NCBI GenBank assembly: GCA_017861495.1
Contig: JAGFXW010000157.1
Span: 1-5,894, forward strand
Origin: Bacillota bacterium
GTDB taxonomy: Bacteria > Bacillota_C > Negativicutes > CTSoil-072
Reading direction: 5' to 3'
Length of the DNA: 5,894 nt
A program made the translations under genes and the position numbers. This document shows, piece by piece, positions 1 to 5,894 of the stretch (position 1 is the stretch's first letter; each line of letters starts with the position of its first letter). Under the pieces are notes generated by a model. That model did no database searches, was not told the origin of the DNA, and saw only the letters and a list, made by a program, of their open reading frames with translations.

Positions 1-16
1 TTGATCATATTTGTCA

Positions 17-57
17 ATGAGCTCCGGGGCTAAGGGAAGTCATGGCAAAATTCTCAT
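17..57 (-). promoter_or_regulatory. Possible 5' leader stem-loop of the downstream (rplM) transcript
   Basis: The predicted transcript starts at A57 with AUGAG (57-53), which can pair with CUCAU (21-17). Inside, UUCC and GGAG can add a four-pair inner helix. Ribosomal-protein leader RNAs, including an L13 leader, are known in Bacillota, but I cannot match this to that family from memory. The stem is short and the leader continues past the window, so this is tentative. Confidence 0.3.
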
Positions 58-63
58 ACGGTA

Positions 64-92
64 ATTGTAATAAATCTGCCTGTCAATGTCAA
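64..92 (-). promoter_or_regulatory. Sigma-A promoter firing leftward, probably for rplM-rpsI
   Basis: On the minus strand TTGACA (92-87) and TACAAT (69-64) are separated by exactly 17 nt, a consensus -35 and a five-of-six -10. A second TTGACA (86-81) sits in direct tandem, but its 11-nt spacing would not work with this -10. The expected start of transcription is A57, seven bases beyond the -10. The promoter lies 41 bp past the truA stop and points out of the window, where rplM-rpsI normally follows truA in Bacillota. The downstream gene itself is not visible. Confidence 0.8.
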
Positions 93-132
93 GTAAACTC
101 GACCGTCTTAACGGAATTTTTTTCGCGTGGTT

Positions 133-885
133 CTATTCAGGGTAGAGTACTTTCAGCAAATACAGTCCTTGCGGCGGCGCCATGTGACCTGCCTCTTCCC
201 GTCTGCATCCCCTCAATATTTCACGCATGTCAGAGACCTGACGGCTGGCGCTTCCGATTTCAACCAGGGTCCCCACCAAATTGCGCACCATGTGATATAA
301 AAATCCGGTGCCATGAAATTCACACTCGATCGTTTCACCCACGCGCCGGCATGCAGAACTCAAAATTGTCCGCACAGGATCCCTTGCACTGCTGCCAGAA
401 GAACGGAACGCCGAAAAATCATGTGTTCCGATCACTGCCTGCGCCGCTTCATCCATAGAATTTACATCCAGTGCATGATTTAACTGCCAAACATAATTTC
501 GCAGCCAGGGATGCGGATCTCCGCTGTCATTGATGCGGTACAGATAAATCTTGCTTTTTGCATCAAAGCGGGCATGAAACGTATCGGGAACATCTTCCGC
601 AGCGCAAATGATAATATCTTTCGGTAAAACCTTCCGTGCCGCTAACGGAATACGGTCCGTCGGAATCGAACCGGATGTTTTAAAATTAACCACTTGCCCA
701 TATGCATGAACACCGGTATCCGTTCGGGCTGAACCCACTAACCGGATCGCATGGCCAAAAATCAAAGCTAACCGATCTTCCAGTACGTTTTGAATGGAAA
801 CAGCATTTGTCTGCCATTGGAATCCATGATAGGCGGCGCCATCATAAGCGATGGTCAATTTAATATTCCGAGTAGGACCAGCCAT
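133..885 (-). CDS. truA: tRNA pseudouridine(38-40) synthase TruA
   Basis: TruA isomerises uridines 38-40 in the tRNA anticodon arm to pseudouridine. From the ATG at 885 the protein has 250 residues, normal for the family. It starts MAGPTRNIKLTIAYDGAAYHG. The catalytic motif GSARTDTGVHAYG is at 51-63 with D56 as the expected nucleophile. FHARFDAKSKIYLYRI, HDFSAFRSSGSSARDPVRTI and FLYHMVRNLVGTLVEIG follow in family order. The frame stays open upstream to 1014, but that stretch lies inside ecfT and reads as non-homologous sequence, so I reject it. The ATG is 2 nt after the ecfT stop, with GAGGTGG about 12 nt upstream, implying coupling to ecfT. No intrinsic terminator follows the stop at 133. 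Confidence 0.96.
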   Translation of the reverse strand: MAGPTRNIKLTIAYDGAAYHGFQWQTNAVSIQNVLEDRLALIFGHAIRLVGSARTDTGVHAYGQVVNFKTSGSIPTDRIPLAARKVLPKDIIICAAEDVPDTFHARFDAKSKIYLYRINDSGDPHPWLRNYVWQLNHALDVNSMDEAAQAVIGTHDFSAFRSSGSSARDPVRTILSSACRRVGETIECEFHGTGFLYHMVRNLVGTLVEIGSASRQVSDMREILRGCRREEAGHMAPPQGLYLLKVLYPE

Positions 886-887
886 CT

Positions 888-1688
888 TTACTGCCACCAC
901 CTCAAATAGCCTAATACACCTAACATCAACAGCAATATCATTACTGCGACGCCGTCCAGCCACGTTATCATTAATTCTTTCATCCGCGTACGATTTTCGC
1001 CGCCACGATAGCAACGCGCTTCCATGGCGGTAGCCAATTCGTCGGCGCGGCGGAATGCGCTAATGAACAACGGTATCAATAACGGAATCATATTTTGCGC
1101 CCGGCGTATTATCGATCCTGAGCTGAAATCAGCTCCTCTCGCCATTTGCGCCTTCATAATACGATCTGTCTCTTCTAATAATGTGGGAATAAACCGGAGG
1201 GCAATCGTCATCATCATTGCCAATTCATGGGCTGGAAAGCCAATTTTGCGAAACGGCGATAACAACCTTTCGATTCCATCGGTCAGAACAATGGGAGAAG
1301 TAGTAAAGGTCAGCAAGGATGATATCACAATTAAAAACAACAACCGGGAGCTCATGAAAATGCCTTGCCGCAAACCTTCCTGCGTTAGCGTCAGCGGTCC
1401 CCATGCGTATAGTACCAAACCGGGCGTTGAAAACATATGGATACCTAACGTAAAAACCAAAATAATCCACAGTGGACGAAACGAACGCAAAATGGTTCGC
1501 AGCGAGATGCCGGATACGATTACCGCAAATATGATGAATGCGAGGATAACCGTGTAAGCAGTTGTTTTTTCCGCCAGGAAGATGCTGCTGATAAACAAGA
1601 GTGTTCCTACAATTTTAGTACGCGGATCCAAGCGGTGCAAAACAGAATTTCCTGGGAAATATTGTCCAAAGGTTATATTATTGATCAT
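888..1688 (-). CDS. ecfT: ECF transporter transmembrane coupling protein EcfT
   Basis: EcfT is the membrane scaffold that links the two ATPases to interchangeable S components. The 266-residue protein begins MINNITFGQYFPGNS, followed by the family motif LHRLDPRTK (17-25). Hydrophobic spans lie near 26-58, 73-88, 115-130, 200-212 and 242-262. The two coupling-helix motifs are ARGA (183-186) and ARCY (224-227), the latter in EARCYRGGENRTRMK. The start at 1688 is chosen because GGGGAGGGAG lies just upstream (1693-1702) and homologues begin this way. An in-frame ATG at 1727 would add 13 residues, lacks that site and overlaps ecfA2 by 50 nt. No S component is adjacent, as expected for a shared group II module. 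Confidence 0.94.
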   Translation of the reverse strand: MINNITFGQYFPGNSVLHRLDPRTKIVGTLLFISSIFLAEKTTAYTVILAFIIFAVIVSGISLRTILRSFRPLWIILVFTLGIHMFSTPGLVLYAWGPLTLTQEGLRQGIFMSSRLLFLIVISSLLTFTTSPIVLTDGIERLLSPFRKIGFPAHELAMMMTIALRFIPTLLEETDRIMKAQMARGADFSSGSIIRRAQNMIPLLIPLFISAFRRADELATAMEARCYRGGENRTRMKELMITWLDGVAVMILLLMLGVLGYLRWWQ

Positions 1689-2547
1689 TCTTCTCCCTCC
1701 CCAGGGCTTCACAAACAGCCTCCGCAACCGATTCGGCGTTCAACTGGCACTCGCCGATTTTTAACCCCGCAGAACGCAATTTTTGCAACAAAGAGATGAT
1801 ATGGGGAACATCAACCCCTGCTGCCTGCAATTGGTTTTGATGGTTCCAAAAAAGGTTTTCCGGGCTGTTATCAAGCACAACTTGCCCATTGTCCATTACA
1901 ATCAGCCGCGTAGCAAGTTGTAAAATATCTTCCATATTGTGCGTCACCAGGATCACAGAATTGCCGGTAGCAATGTGCAGTTCTTTAATTTGGGAAAAAA
2001 TCTCTCTTCGTCCTTGTGGATCCAGTCCGGCTGATGGCTCATCCAATATCAGGTATTCCGGTTCTGTCGCAATAACCCCGGCAATAGCGATCCGGCGCAT
2101 TTGCCCTCCGCTCAATTGAAACGGTGACCGGTTGGCAACGGCATCATACTCGAGACCAACAAATTGCATTGCCTTGCGCACTCGAATTTCAATTTCTTCC
2201 TCTGACAATCCGATATTGCGAGGACCAAAAGCAATATCCGCGAATACAGTTTCTTCAAATAATTGATGCTCAGGATACTGAAAAACCATTCCGACTTTCT
2301 TCTTCGCTTGTTTAGCTTCATTTTTATTTTGGTGCAAATCAATATCATCTATCCGGACATTCCCGCTGCTCGGTTTCAATAACCCGTTAAAATGTTGAAC
2401 CAACGTCGATTTTCCCGAACCGGTATGGCCAATTATGCCAACAAATTCTCCTGGCTTTATTTCCAAGTTGATGCCTTGCAGTGCCACTCGTTCGTACGGC
2501 GTACCTTGCATATAAGTATAGGTGACATTTTCCAATCTTATGGACAC
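1678..2547 (-). CDS. ecfA2: ECF transporter ATPase EcfA2 (CbiO-type)
   Basis: This is the second ATPase of the ECF module, forming a heterodimer with EcfA1 that binds the EcfT coupling helices. It has 289 residues. The ABC motifs are all present: Walker A GHTGSGKST (40-48), Q90 in VFQYPEHQLF, LSGGQ (145-149), Walker B D169-E170, D176 in the D-loop, and switch H203. FQYPEHQLFEETV is a typical EcfA2 form of the Q-loop region. Translation starts at GTG (2547-2545) inside the last codons of ecfA1, a 10-nt overlap. Only a weak purine-rich site (GGTGGTGG) precedes it, so re-initiation by ribosomes finishing ecfA1 is likely. The end overlaps ecfT by 11 nt. Both nucleotide-binding sites look catalytically intact. 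Confidence 0.95.
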   Translation of the reverse strand: MSIRLENVTYTYMQGTPYERVALQGINLEIKPGEFVGIIGHTGSGKSTLVQHFNGLLKPSSGNVRIDDIDLHQNKNEAKQAKKKVGMVFQYPEHQLFEETVFADIAFGPRNIGLSEEEIEIRVRKAMQFVGLEYDAVANRSPFQLSGGQMRRIAIAGVIATEPEYLILDEPSAGLDPQGRREIFSQIKELHIATGNSVILVTHNMEDILQLATRLIVMDNGQVVLDNSPENLFWNHQNQLQAAGVDVPHIISLLQKLRSAGLKIGECQLNAESVAEAVCEALGREKNDQ

Positions 2548-3371
2548 AGCGCCACCACCAATTCTTCATCCGTAATAATTTTCTGTGGAAGTTCAATCCC
2601 GCGGTTGCATAGTTCTTGTGCAATGTCTGCCGCCAGAGGCACGTCCAGTCCCAGCGATTTTAAAAAAGAAACTTGACTAAAGACATCAGCCGGCGAGCCT
2701 TCCTGCACAATGGAACCTTGATTCATTACAATTACTTTATCCGCATGTAAAGCCTCTTCCATGTCATGGGTAATGTAAACAATAGTGATGCCCTCTTCTT
2801 TGTTAATCTTTTTCACCGTTTGCAATACTTCTCTCCGCCCGCGCGGGTCCAGCATGGCAGTTGGTTCATCGAACACCAGGCAGCGCGATTGCATAGCCAA
2901 CACACCGGCAATTGCCACCCGCTGTTTTTGTCCGCCAGACAGCAAATGGGGGGCATGTTGACGATAATCCTCCATCCCAACAATCTGTAAAGCCTCTTCA
3001 ACACGCTTAGCGATCTCCGCCGGAGAAATTCCCAGATTTTCCGGTCCAAATGCTACATCTTCTTCTACAATCGTAGCTACAATTTGGTTGTCCGGGTTCT
3101 GAAATACCATGCCAACACGTTGACGGATGTTCCACAAATATTTTTCATCGCAAGTATTAAACCCATTAACATAACAGTTTCCACTTGTGGGAAGAAGTAA
3201 AGCATTAAAGTGTTTTGCCAATGTCGACTTTCCTGACCCATTGGTCCCGATAACCGCGACAAACTCGCCTTCTTGAATCGACAAGTTGATATCGGTAAGC
3301 GCTCTTACCCGTTTCTCATCCGCCCCGCGATATTCGTAACACAAATGCTCCGCCTTAATTATTTCGCCCAT
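2538..3371 (-). CDS. ecfA1: ECF transporter ATPase EcfA1 (CbiO-type)
   Basis: This is one of two ATPases that power energy-coupling-factor importers of vitamins and metal ions. It acts on the cytoplasmic face, bound to EcfT. The 277-residue protein has a complete ABC domain: Walker A GTNGSGKST (42-50), Q-loop Q91 in VFQNPDNQ, signature LSGGQ (144-148), Walker B ending D168-E169, D-loop with D175, and switch H202. VEEDVAFGPENLG after the Q-loop is typical of EcfA proteins. The roughly 70-residue C-terminal region fits the EcfA dimerisation domain. The start is ATG with GAGG 6 nt upstream. The 3' end overlaps ecfA2 by 10 nt. Being the first of the two ATPases, next to rplQ, supports A1 rather than A2. 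Confidence 0.95.
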   Translation of the reverse strand: MGEIIKAEHLCYEYRGADEKRVRALTDINLSIQEGEFVAVIGTNGSGKSTLAKHFNALLLPTSGNCYVNGFNTCDEKYLWNIRQRVGMVFQNPDNQIVATIVEEDVAFGPENLGISPAEIAKRVEEALQIVGMEDYRQHAPHLLSGGQKQRVAIAGVLAMQSRCLVFDEPTAMLDPRGRREVLQTVKKINKEEGITIVYITHDMEEALHADKVIVMNQGSIVQEGSPADVFSQVSFLKSLGLDVPLAADIAQELCNRGIELPQKIITDEELVVALCP

Positions 3372-3380
3372 AACTTGCCT

Positions 3381-3403
3381 CTCTATTTATAACAGAAATA
3401 GAG
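3381..3403 (-). promoter_or_regulatory. AU-rich stem-loop abutting the ecfA1 ribosome-binding site
   Basis: CUCUAUUU (3403-3396) and AAAUAGAG (3388-3381) are perfectly complementary over 8 bp with a 7-nt loop, CUGUUAU. The last paired base, G3381, is also the first base of the GAGG Shine-Dalgarno core (3381-3378), 6 nt before the ecfA1 ATG. Base 3403 is shared with the preceding GC-rich stem, so the two stems stack end to end or compete for one pair. A role in setting ecfA1 translation is plausible but unproven. Confidence 0.5.
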
Positions 3404-3422
3404 GGCGACCCGTCGGCCGCCC
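3403..3422 (-). terminator. GC-rich stem-loop after rplQ, possible weak terminator or attenuator
   Basis: In the transcript GGGCGGCC (3422-3415) pairs with GGUCGCCC (3410-3403), giving 8 bp including one G-U around the tetraloop GACG. The next bases read UCUAUUUCUGUUAU, which is U-rich but interrupted, so the classic U-run is missing. It lies 10 nt after the rplQ stop. It could partly terminate the ribosomal-protein transcript and lower expression of the ECF genes, or mark a processing site. Termination is inferred; the stem itself is clear in the sequence. Confidence 0.55.
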
Positions 3423-3432
3423 CTCATATTGT

Positions 3433-3771
3433 TCATACCAATTCCAGAATTACCATCGGCGCTGCGTCGCCACGACGCGGGCCAATTTTCATGATCCGTG
3501 TATATCCGCCTTGACGATCAGCATATTTGGCTGCTATGGTCTCAAATAACTTCTTTGTTACTTCTTCATCCATGAGGTATGACAACGTTTGCCGGCGCGC
3601 ATGTAAGTCGCCGCGCTTGGCCAAAGTGATATAGTGGTCAGCTAATGAACTGATTTCCTTTGCCTTGGCTTCCGTTGTTTCTATACGCCCGTATGCAAAG
3701 AAGGAAGTCAGGATACTGCGCAGCAATGCCTTACGCGCGCTTGAATCACGTCCTAATTTCCTATAGGCCAT
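3433..3771 (-). CDS. rplQ: 50S ribosomal protein L17
   Basis: L17 is a 50S protein near the peptide exit tunnel. The 112-residue product is the short bacterial form. It begins [19 protein letters not shown] and carries the characteristic [12 protein letters not shown] and [17 protein letters not shown], ending in VILELV. The ATG is preceded by AGGAGGG about 6 nt upstream, and that site begins at the rpoA stop, so translation is likely coupled to rpoA. It is the last ribosomal gene of this cluster. Two stem-loops follow it before the ECF genes. Confidence 0.98.
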   Translation of the reverse strand: MAYRKLGRDSSARKALLRSILTSFFAYGRIETTEAKAKEISSLADHYITLAKRGDLHARRQTLSYLMDEEVTKKLFETIAAKYADRQGGYTRIMKIGPRRGDAAPMVILELV

Positions 3772-3784
3772 AATCTTCCCTCCT

Positions 3785-4744
3785 CTACTCTTCGTTTTGA
3801 GTCAGTGCTAATTTTAATTCCACTAACTTCTTCTTAACTTCTTCTAGTGATTTTCTGCCAAGATTACGCACTTTCATCATATCGTCTTCCGATTTTTGCA
3901 CCAATTCCGCTACCGTATTGATGCCTGCCCGTTTCAGACAATTATAAGAGCGCACCGACAGATCAAGATCTTCAATATTCATTTCCATTGTTTTTACGCC
4001 TGGATCCTCAGGAGGCTCAACAAACGTTCCGTTGCCATTTTCTTCTCCCGGAGGATTGCCGGCAATATTTTGGAACAGTTTCAGATGCGCAACCAAAATA
4101 CCAGCCGCTTTACTCACTGCTTCTTCCGGCCGCAAGCTGCCGTCAGTCCAAACTTCCAGAGTCAGCTTATCGTAATCCGTTACGTTTCCAACCCGGGTGT
4201 CCGTGATACTATAATTGACTTTTTGAACCGGTGAAAAAATGGAATCAATCGGAATCACGCCGATTACATCGTCCGGCCGCTTATTTTTATCGGCAGAAAC
4301 ATATCCCCGGCCGCGTTCAATAACGAGTTCCGCTTTTAAAGATCCATCAGCAGATACCGTTGCCAACTCAAGTTCCGGGTTTAGAATTTCCACATCCGGA
4401 TTCGTAATGATGCTGCTCGCCAGTACTTTTCCCGGCCCTTTGTAATCAATACGCAGAACTTGTGTTTCTTCCGTATGCATTTTCAAACGCAGCTCTTTTA
4501 AATTCAATATAATATCCGTTACATCTTCCCGAACGCCTGGAACCGTAGAAAACTCATGCAAAACGCCTTCGATTTTCACGGAAATTACCGCCGCTCCAGG
4601 TAACGAGGAAAGAAGTACCCGGCGCATGCTATTGCCGAGAGTCATCCCATAGCCACGCTCTAGAGGCTCCCAAACAAATTTACCATACCTCATATCGGAA
4701 CTGCTTTCTACAACCTCAATCTTCGGCTTTTCAATTTCGATCAT
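3785..4744 (-). CDS. rpoA: DNA-directed RNA polymerase subunit alpha
   Basis: Alpha dimerises to start assembly of core RNA polymerase and binds UP elements and activators. The 319-residue product has both domains. The N-terminal dimerisation/assembly domain occupies about residues 1-230 ([43 protein letters not shown]). A Gly/Pro/Glu-rich linker lies near 230-250. The C-terminal domain covers about 255-315, with [12 protein letters not shown] holding R265 and N268, which correspond to the DNA-contacting residues of E. coli alpha, and the helix-hairpin-helix [14 protein letters not shown]. The start is ATG with a strong site, AAAGGGGAGGG, 9 nt upstream. A 61-bp gap separates it from rpsD and a 13-bp gap from rplQ. 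It is complete and intact. Confidence 0.99.
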   Translation of the reverse strand: MIEIEKPKIEVVESSSDMRYGKFVWEPLERGYGMTLGNSMRRVLLSSLPGAAVISVKIEGVLHEFSTVPGVREDVTDIILNLKELRLKMHTEETQVLRIDYKGPGKVLASSIITNPDVEILNPELELATVSADGSLKAELVIERGRGYVSADKNKRPDDVIGVIPIDSIFSPVQKVNYSITDTRVGNVTDYDKLTLEVWTDGSLRPEEAVSKAAGILVAHLKLFQNIAGNPPGEENGNGTFVEPPEDPGVKTMEMNIEDLDLSVRSYNCLKRAGINTVAELVQKSEDDMMKVRNLGRKSLEEVKKKLVELKLALTQNEE

Positions 4745-4785
4745 CCGAACAAACCCTCCCCTTTGCGTAAACTATTGCGACACAC

Positions 4786-4805
4786 TGCCTCGACGCTTGA
4801 GGGCA
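4786..4805 (-). other. Small stem-loop between rpsD and rpoA
   Basis: The transcript can pair UGCCCUC (4805-4799) with GAGGCA (4791-4786) using six base pairs and one bulged C, around a 7-nt loop AAGCGUC. It begins at the base after the rpsD stop codon. No run of U follows, so it is not an intrinsic terminator. It lies about 20 nt upstream of the rpoA Shine-Dalgarno site (4754-4764, AAAGGGGAGGG). It might protect mRNA ends, act in translational control, or be incidental. Confidence 0.35.
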
Positions 4806-5438
4806 TTATCTTGAGTACAATTCAACGATAAGATGTTCTGCGATTGGAATATCAATTTCTTCACGTGTAGGATAACGAACGATTTTGCCACTCATATCTG
4901 GAGCTGACAGCTCGAGCCAAGCCGGTACTGTTTTATGCGCAGCACTTTCCATGATATCTTTGAACAACGGAGATTGCTTGCTGTTTTCCTGCAACTGAAC
5001 TACTTCACCGCTTTTCACAAGATAAGAAGGAATATCAACCCGGCGTCCGTTTACTGTAAAATGTCCATGGCGAACCAACTGGCGCGATTGAACGCGGCTG
5101 TCGGCAAACCCTAACCGATAAACGACATTGTCCAATCTTCTTTCCAACATGATAAGAAGATTTTCACCTGTGATCCCTTTTTGCCGTTCGGCTTTTTCGA
5201 AGTAGTTACGGAATTGACGCTCCAATACGCCGTATACACGACGAGCTTTTTGCTTTTCCCGCAACTGGATTCCGTACTCGGATACTTTTTTCCTTGCTTG
5301 TCCCTGTCCATGCTGACCGGGAGCATATGCGCGCCGAGTGAACGAGCATTTATCACTATAGCACTTATCGCCTTTAAGGTACAATTTTGTCCCTTCCCGG
5401 CGGCAGAGCCTGCATACTGGTCCTGTATATTTTGCCAT
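4806..5438 (-). CDS. rpsD: 30S ribosomal protein S4, four-cysteine (zinc-binding) form
   Basis: S4 is a primary 16S rRNA-binding protein that nucleates assembly of the 30S body, and in several bacteria it represses its own operon. The product is 210 residues, close to the usual 200-210. The N-terminal domain carries C9-x2-C12-x13-C26-x4-C31, the intact zinc-finger form found in Thermus and many Clostridia. The S4 RNA-binding domain runs from about residue 99 to 161 ([35 protein letters not shown]). The end [14 protein letters not shown] is typical. The ATG start has GGGAGGTG at 5449-5456, 10 nt upstream. In Bacillus rpsD stands alone elsewhere; its place here between rpsK and rpoA is the arrangement of Clostridia, Negativicutes and Proteobacteria. 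Confidence 0.98.
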   Translation of the reverse strand: MAKYTGPVCRLCRREGTKLYLKGDKCYSDKCSFTRRAYAPGQHGQGQARKKVSEYGIQLREKQKARRVYGVLERQFRNYFEKAERQKGITGENLLIMLERRLDNVVYRLGFADSRVQSRQLVRHGHFTVNGRRVDIPSYLVKSGEVVQLQENSKQSPLFKDIMESAAHKTVPAWLELSAPDMSGKIVRYPTREEIDIPIAEHLIVELYSR

Positions 5439-5464
5439 TCTTATTTAACACCTCCCGAATAATT

Positions 5465-5857
5465 CTAGACTCTTCTCCGTTTAGGCGGACGACAACCATT
5501 GTGAGGAATAGGCGTAACGTCTTTAATCAAATTGACTTCCAGACCTGTTGCCTGCAACGAACGGATCGCTGCTTCCCGTCCTGATCCAGGACCTTTTACA
5601 TACACTTCTACCTGCTTCAAACCATGCTCCATTGCTGCTTTAGCAGCCGTTTCCGCAGCCATTTGTGCGGCAAATGGAGTGCTTTTTCTTGATCCGCGAA
5701 AACCAAGTCCACCGGCACTCGCCCAAGACAGCGCATTACCTTTCGTATCGGTGATTGTCACAATTGTATTGTTAAAAGAAGAACGAATATGGGCTATACC
5801 ATGCTCAATATTTTTCCGTTCTCTCCGCTTTGGTCTTGCAACTTTCTTTGCAACCAC
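5465..5857 (-). CDS. rpsK: 30S ribosomal protein S11
   Basis: S11 is a 30S platform protein that contacts 16S rRNA near the mRNA exit path and the Shine-Dalgarno helix. The 130-residue product has the usual length and the family hallmarks: a basic N-terminus ([15 protein letters not shown]), the central stretch [49 protein letters not shown], and the C-terminal [18 protein letters not shown]. The Asn-Gly at residues 120-121 matches the site where E. coli S11 is known to form isoaspartate; whether that happens here is unknown. Translation starts at GTG. The gene sits between the rpsM tail and rpsD, with 26 bp to rpsD, and is surely co-transcribed with both. It is complete and nothing in it looks abnormal. 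Confidence 0.98.
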   Translation of the reverse strand: MVAKKVARPKRRERKNIEHGIAHIRSSFNNTIVTITDTKGNALSWASAGGLGFRGSRKSTPFAAQMAAETAAKAAMEHGLKQVEVYVKGPGSGREAAIRSLQATGLEVNLIKDVTPIPHNGCRPPKRRRV

Positions 5858-5866
5858 TCTTCATAT

Positions 5867-5875
5867 ACCTCCTTT
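5867..5875 (-). promoter_or_regulatory. Shine-Dalgarno site that decides the GTG start of rpsK
   Basis: The minus strand reads AAAGGAGGT here, a near-perfect anti-16S match. It lies 9 nt before the GTG at 5857 but only 2 nt before an out-of-frame ATG at 5864. An in-frame TGA lies two codons upstream of the GTG, so the GTG is the first possible start in the S11 frame. Confidence 0.85.
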
Positions 5876-5894
5876 ACGCCTTTTTCCGTTTCGC
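5874..5894 (-). CDS. rpsM: 30S ribosomal protein S13, last codons only
   Basis: Reading leftward from the window edge gives six codons, AKRKKA, then a TAA stop at 5876-5874. A lysine/arginine-rich tail directly before rpsK fits the C-terminus of S13, a 30S head protein, because rpsM precedes rpsK in nearly all Bacillota alpha operons. The stop codon overlaps the Shine-Dalgarno site of rpsK by two bases, which suggests coupled translation. Only the tail is visible, so the identity rests on gene order and basic composition and not on a recognised domain. Confidence 0.62.
   Translation of the reverse strand, partial: AKRKKA

Noticed and set aside
1..57. Mini-ORF MRILP starting at the predicted transcription start
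   Set aside because: The ATG would be leaderless, five codons long and without a ribosome site; chance is the simplest explanation.
93..132. Intrinsic terminator after truA
   Set aside because: Only a four-pair stem (CCGT/ACGG) is present with no following U-run, so I do not call a terminator.
42..458. Plus-strand open frame of 138 codons overlapping the truA 3' end
   Set aside because: It is antisense to truA, has no recognisable domain and no convincing ribosome site, and covers the leftward promoter region.
886..1014. Extended N-terminus of truA from an ATG at 1014
   Set aside because: The 43 extra residues lie wholly within ecfT and do not resemble any TruA N-terminus; homologues begin near the ATG at 885.
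1024..1557. Plus-strand open frame of 177 codons opposite ecfT
   Set aside because: It mirrors ecfT codons on the opposite strand and its low-complexity Ile/Asn/Met-rich product is what antisense of a hydrophobic gene gives.
1689..1727. Extended N-terminus of ecfT from an ATG at 1727
   Set aside because: It would overlap ecfA2 by 50 nt, whereas the ATG at 1688 has a strong GGGGAGGGAG site and a family-typical N-terminus.
1..5894. A novel system, mobile element, CRISPR array, tRNA or integration site
   Set aside because: Everything from 133 to 5894 is accounted for by a conserved housekeeping gene string with short gaps; no repeats, inverted element ends or foreign-looking genes are seen.

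Overview
The window is a housekeeping block from a low-to-moderate GC Bacillota (Firmicutes) genome. It is the distal part of the large ribosomal-protein cluster, followed by the ECF-transporter/truA genes and the promoter region of what is probably rplM-rpsI. All genes are on the minus strand, so transcription runs from position 5894 towards 1. Two things point to Clostridia or Negativicutes rather than Bacillus: rpsD lies between rpsK and rpoA, and the S4 protein is the four-cysteine (zinc-binding) form. The order rpsM-rpsK-rpsD-rpoA-rplQ-ecfA1-ecfA2-ecfT-truA is well known in those groups. The class assignment is an inference from gene order and protein similarity in memory, not from a search.

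Right part (5894 to 3433): the last codons of rpsM (S13), then rpsK (S11), rpsD (S4), rpoA (RNA polymerase alpha) and rplQ (L17). Gaps are 13-61 bp and the Shine-Dalgarno sites are strong. This is the alpha-operon segment, which makes 30S proteins, one 50S protein and the polymerase alpha subunit. The 61-bp gap before rpoA holds a small stem-loop directly after the rpsD stop.

Junction (3432 to 3372): 61 bp with two abutting stem-loops, one GC-rich and one AU-rich. They probably tune how much transcription or translation passes from the ribosomal genes into the ECF genes.

Left-centre (3371 to 133): ecfA1, ecfA2, ecfT and truA are packed with overlaps of 10 and 11 nt and a gap of 2 nt, so translational coupling is likely. 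EcfA1, EcfA2 and EcfT form the shared energizing module of group II ECF vitamin/metal importers. No substrate-binding S component is present here. TruA is tRNA pseudouridine synthase I.

Left end (132 to 1): no gene. It holds a near-consensus sigma-A promoter (TTGACA, 17 nt, TACAAT) firing leftward out of the window. Its predicted transcript begins exactly at the 5' arm of a possible stem-loop. By gene-order convention the gene just outside is expected to be rplM.

I found no mobile element, CRISPR array, tRNA/rRNA gene, phage gene, defence gene or other undescribed system. The items worth checking are the three non-coding junctions and a few start-codon details.
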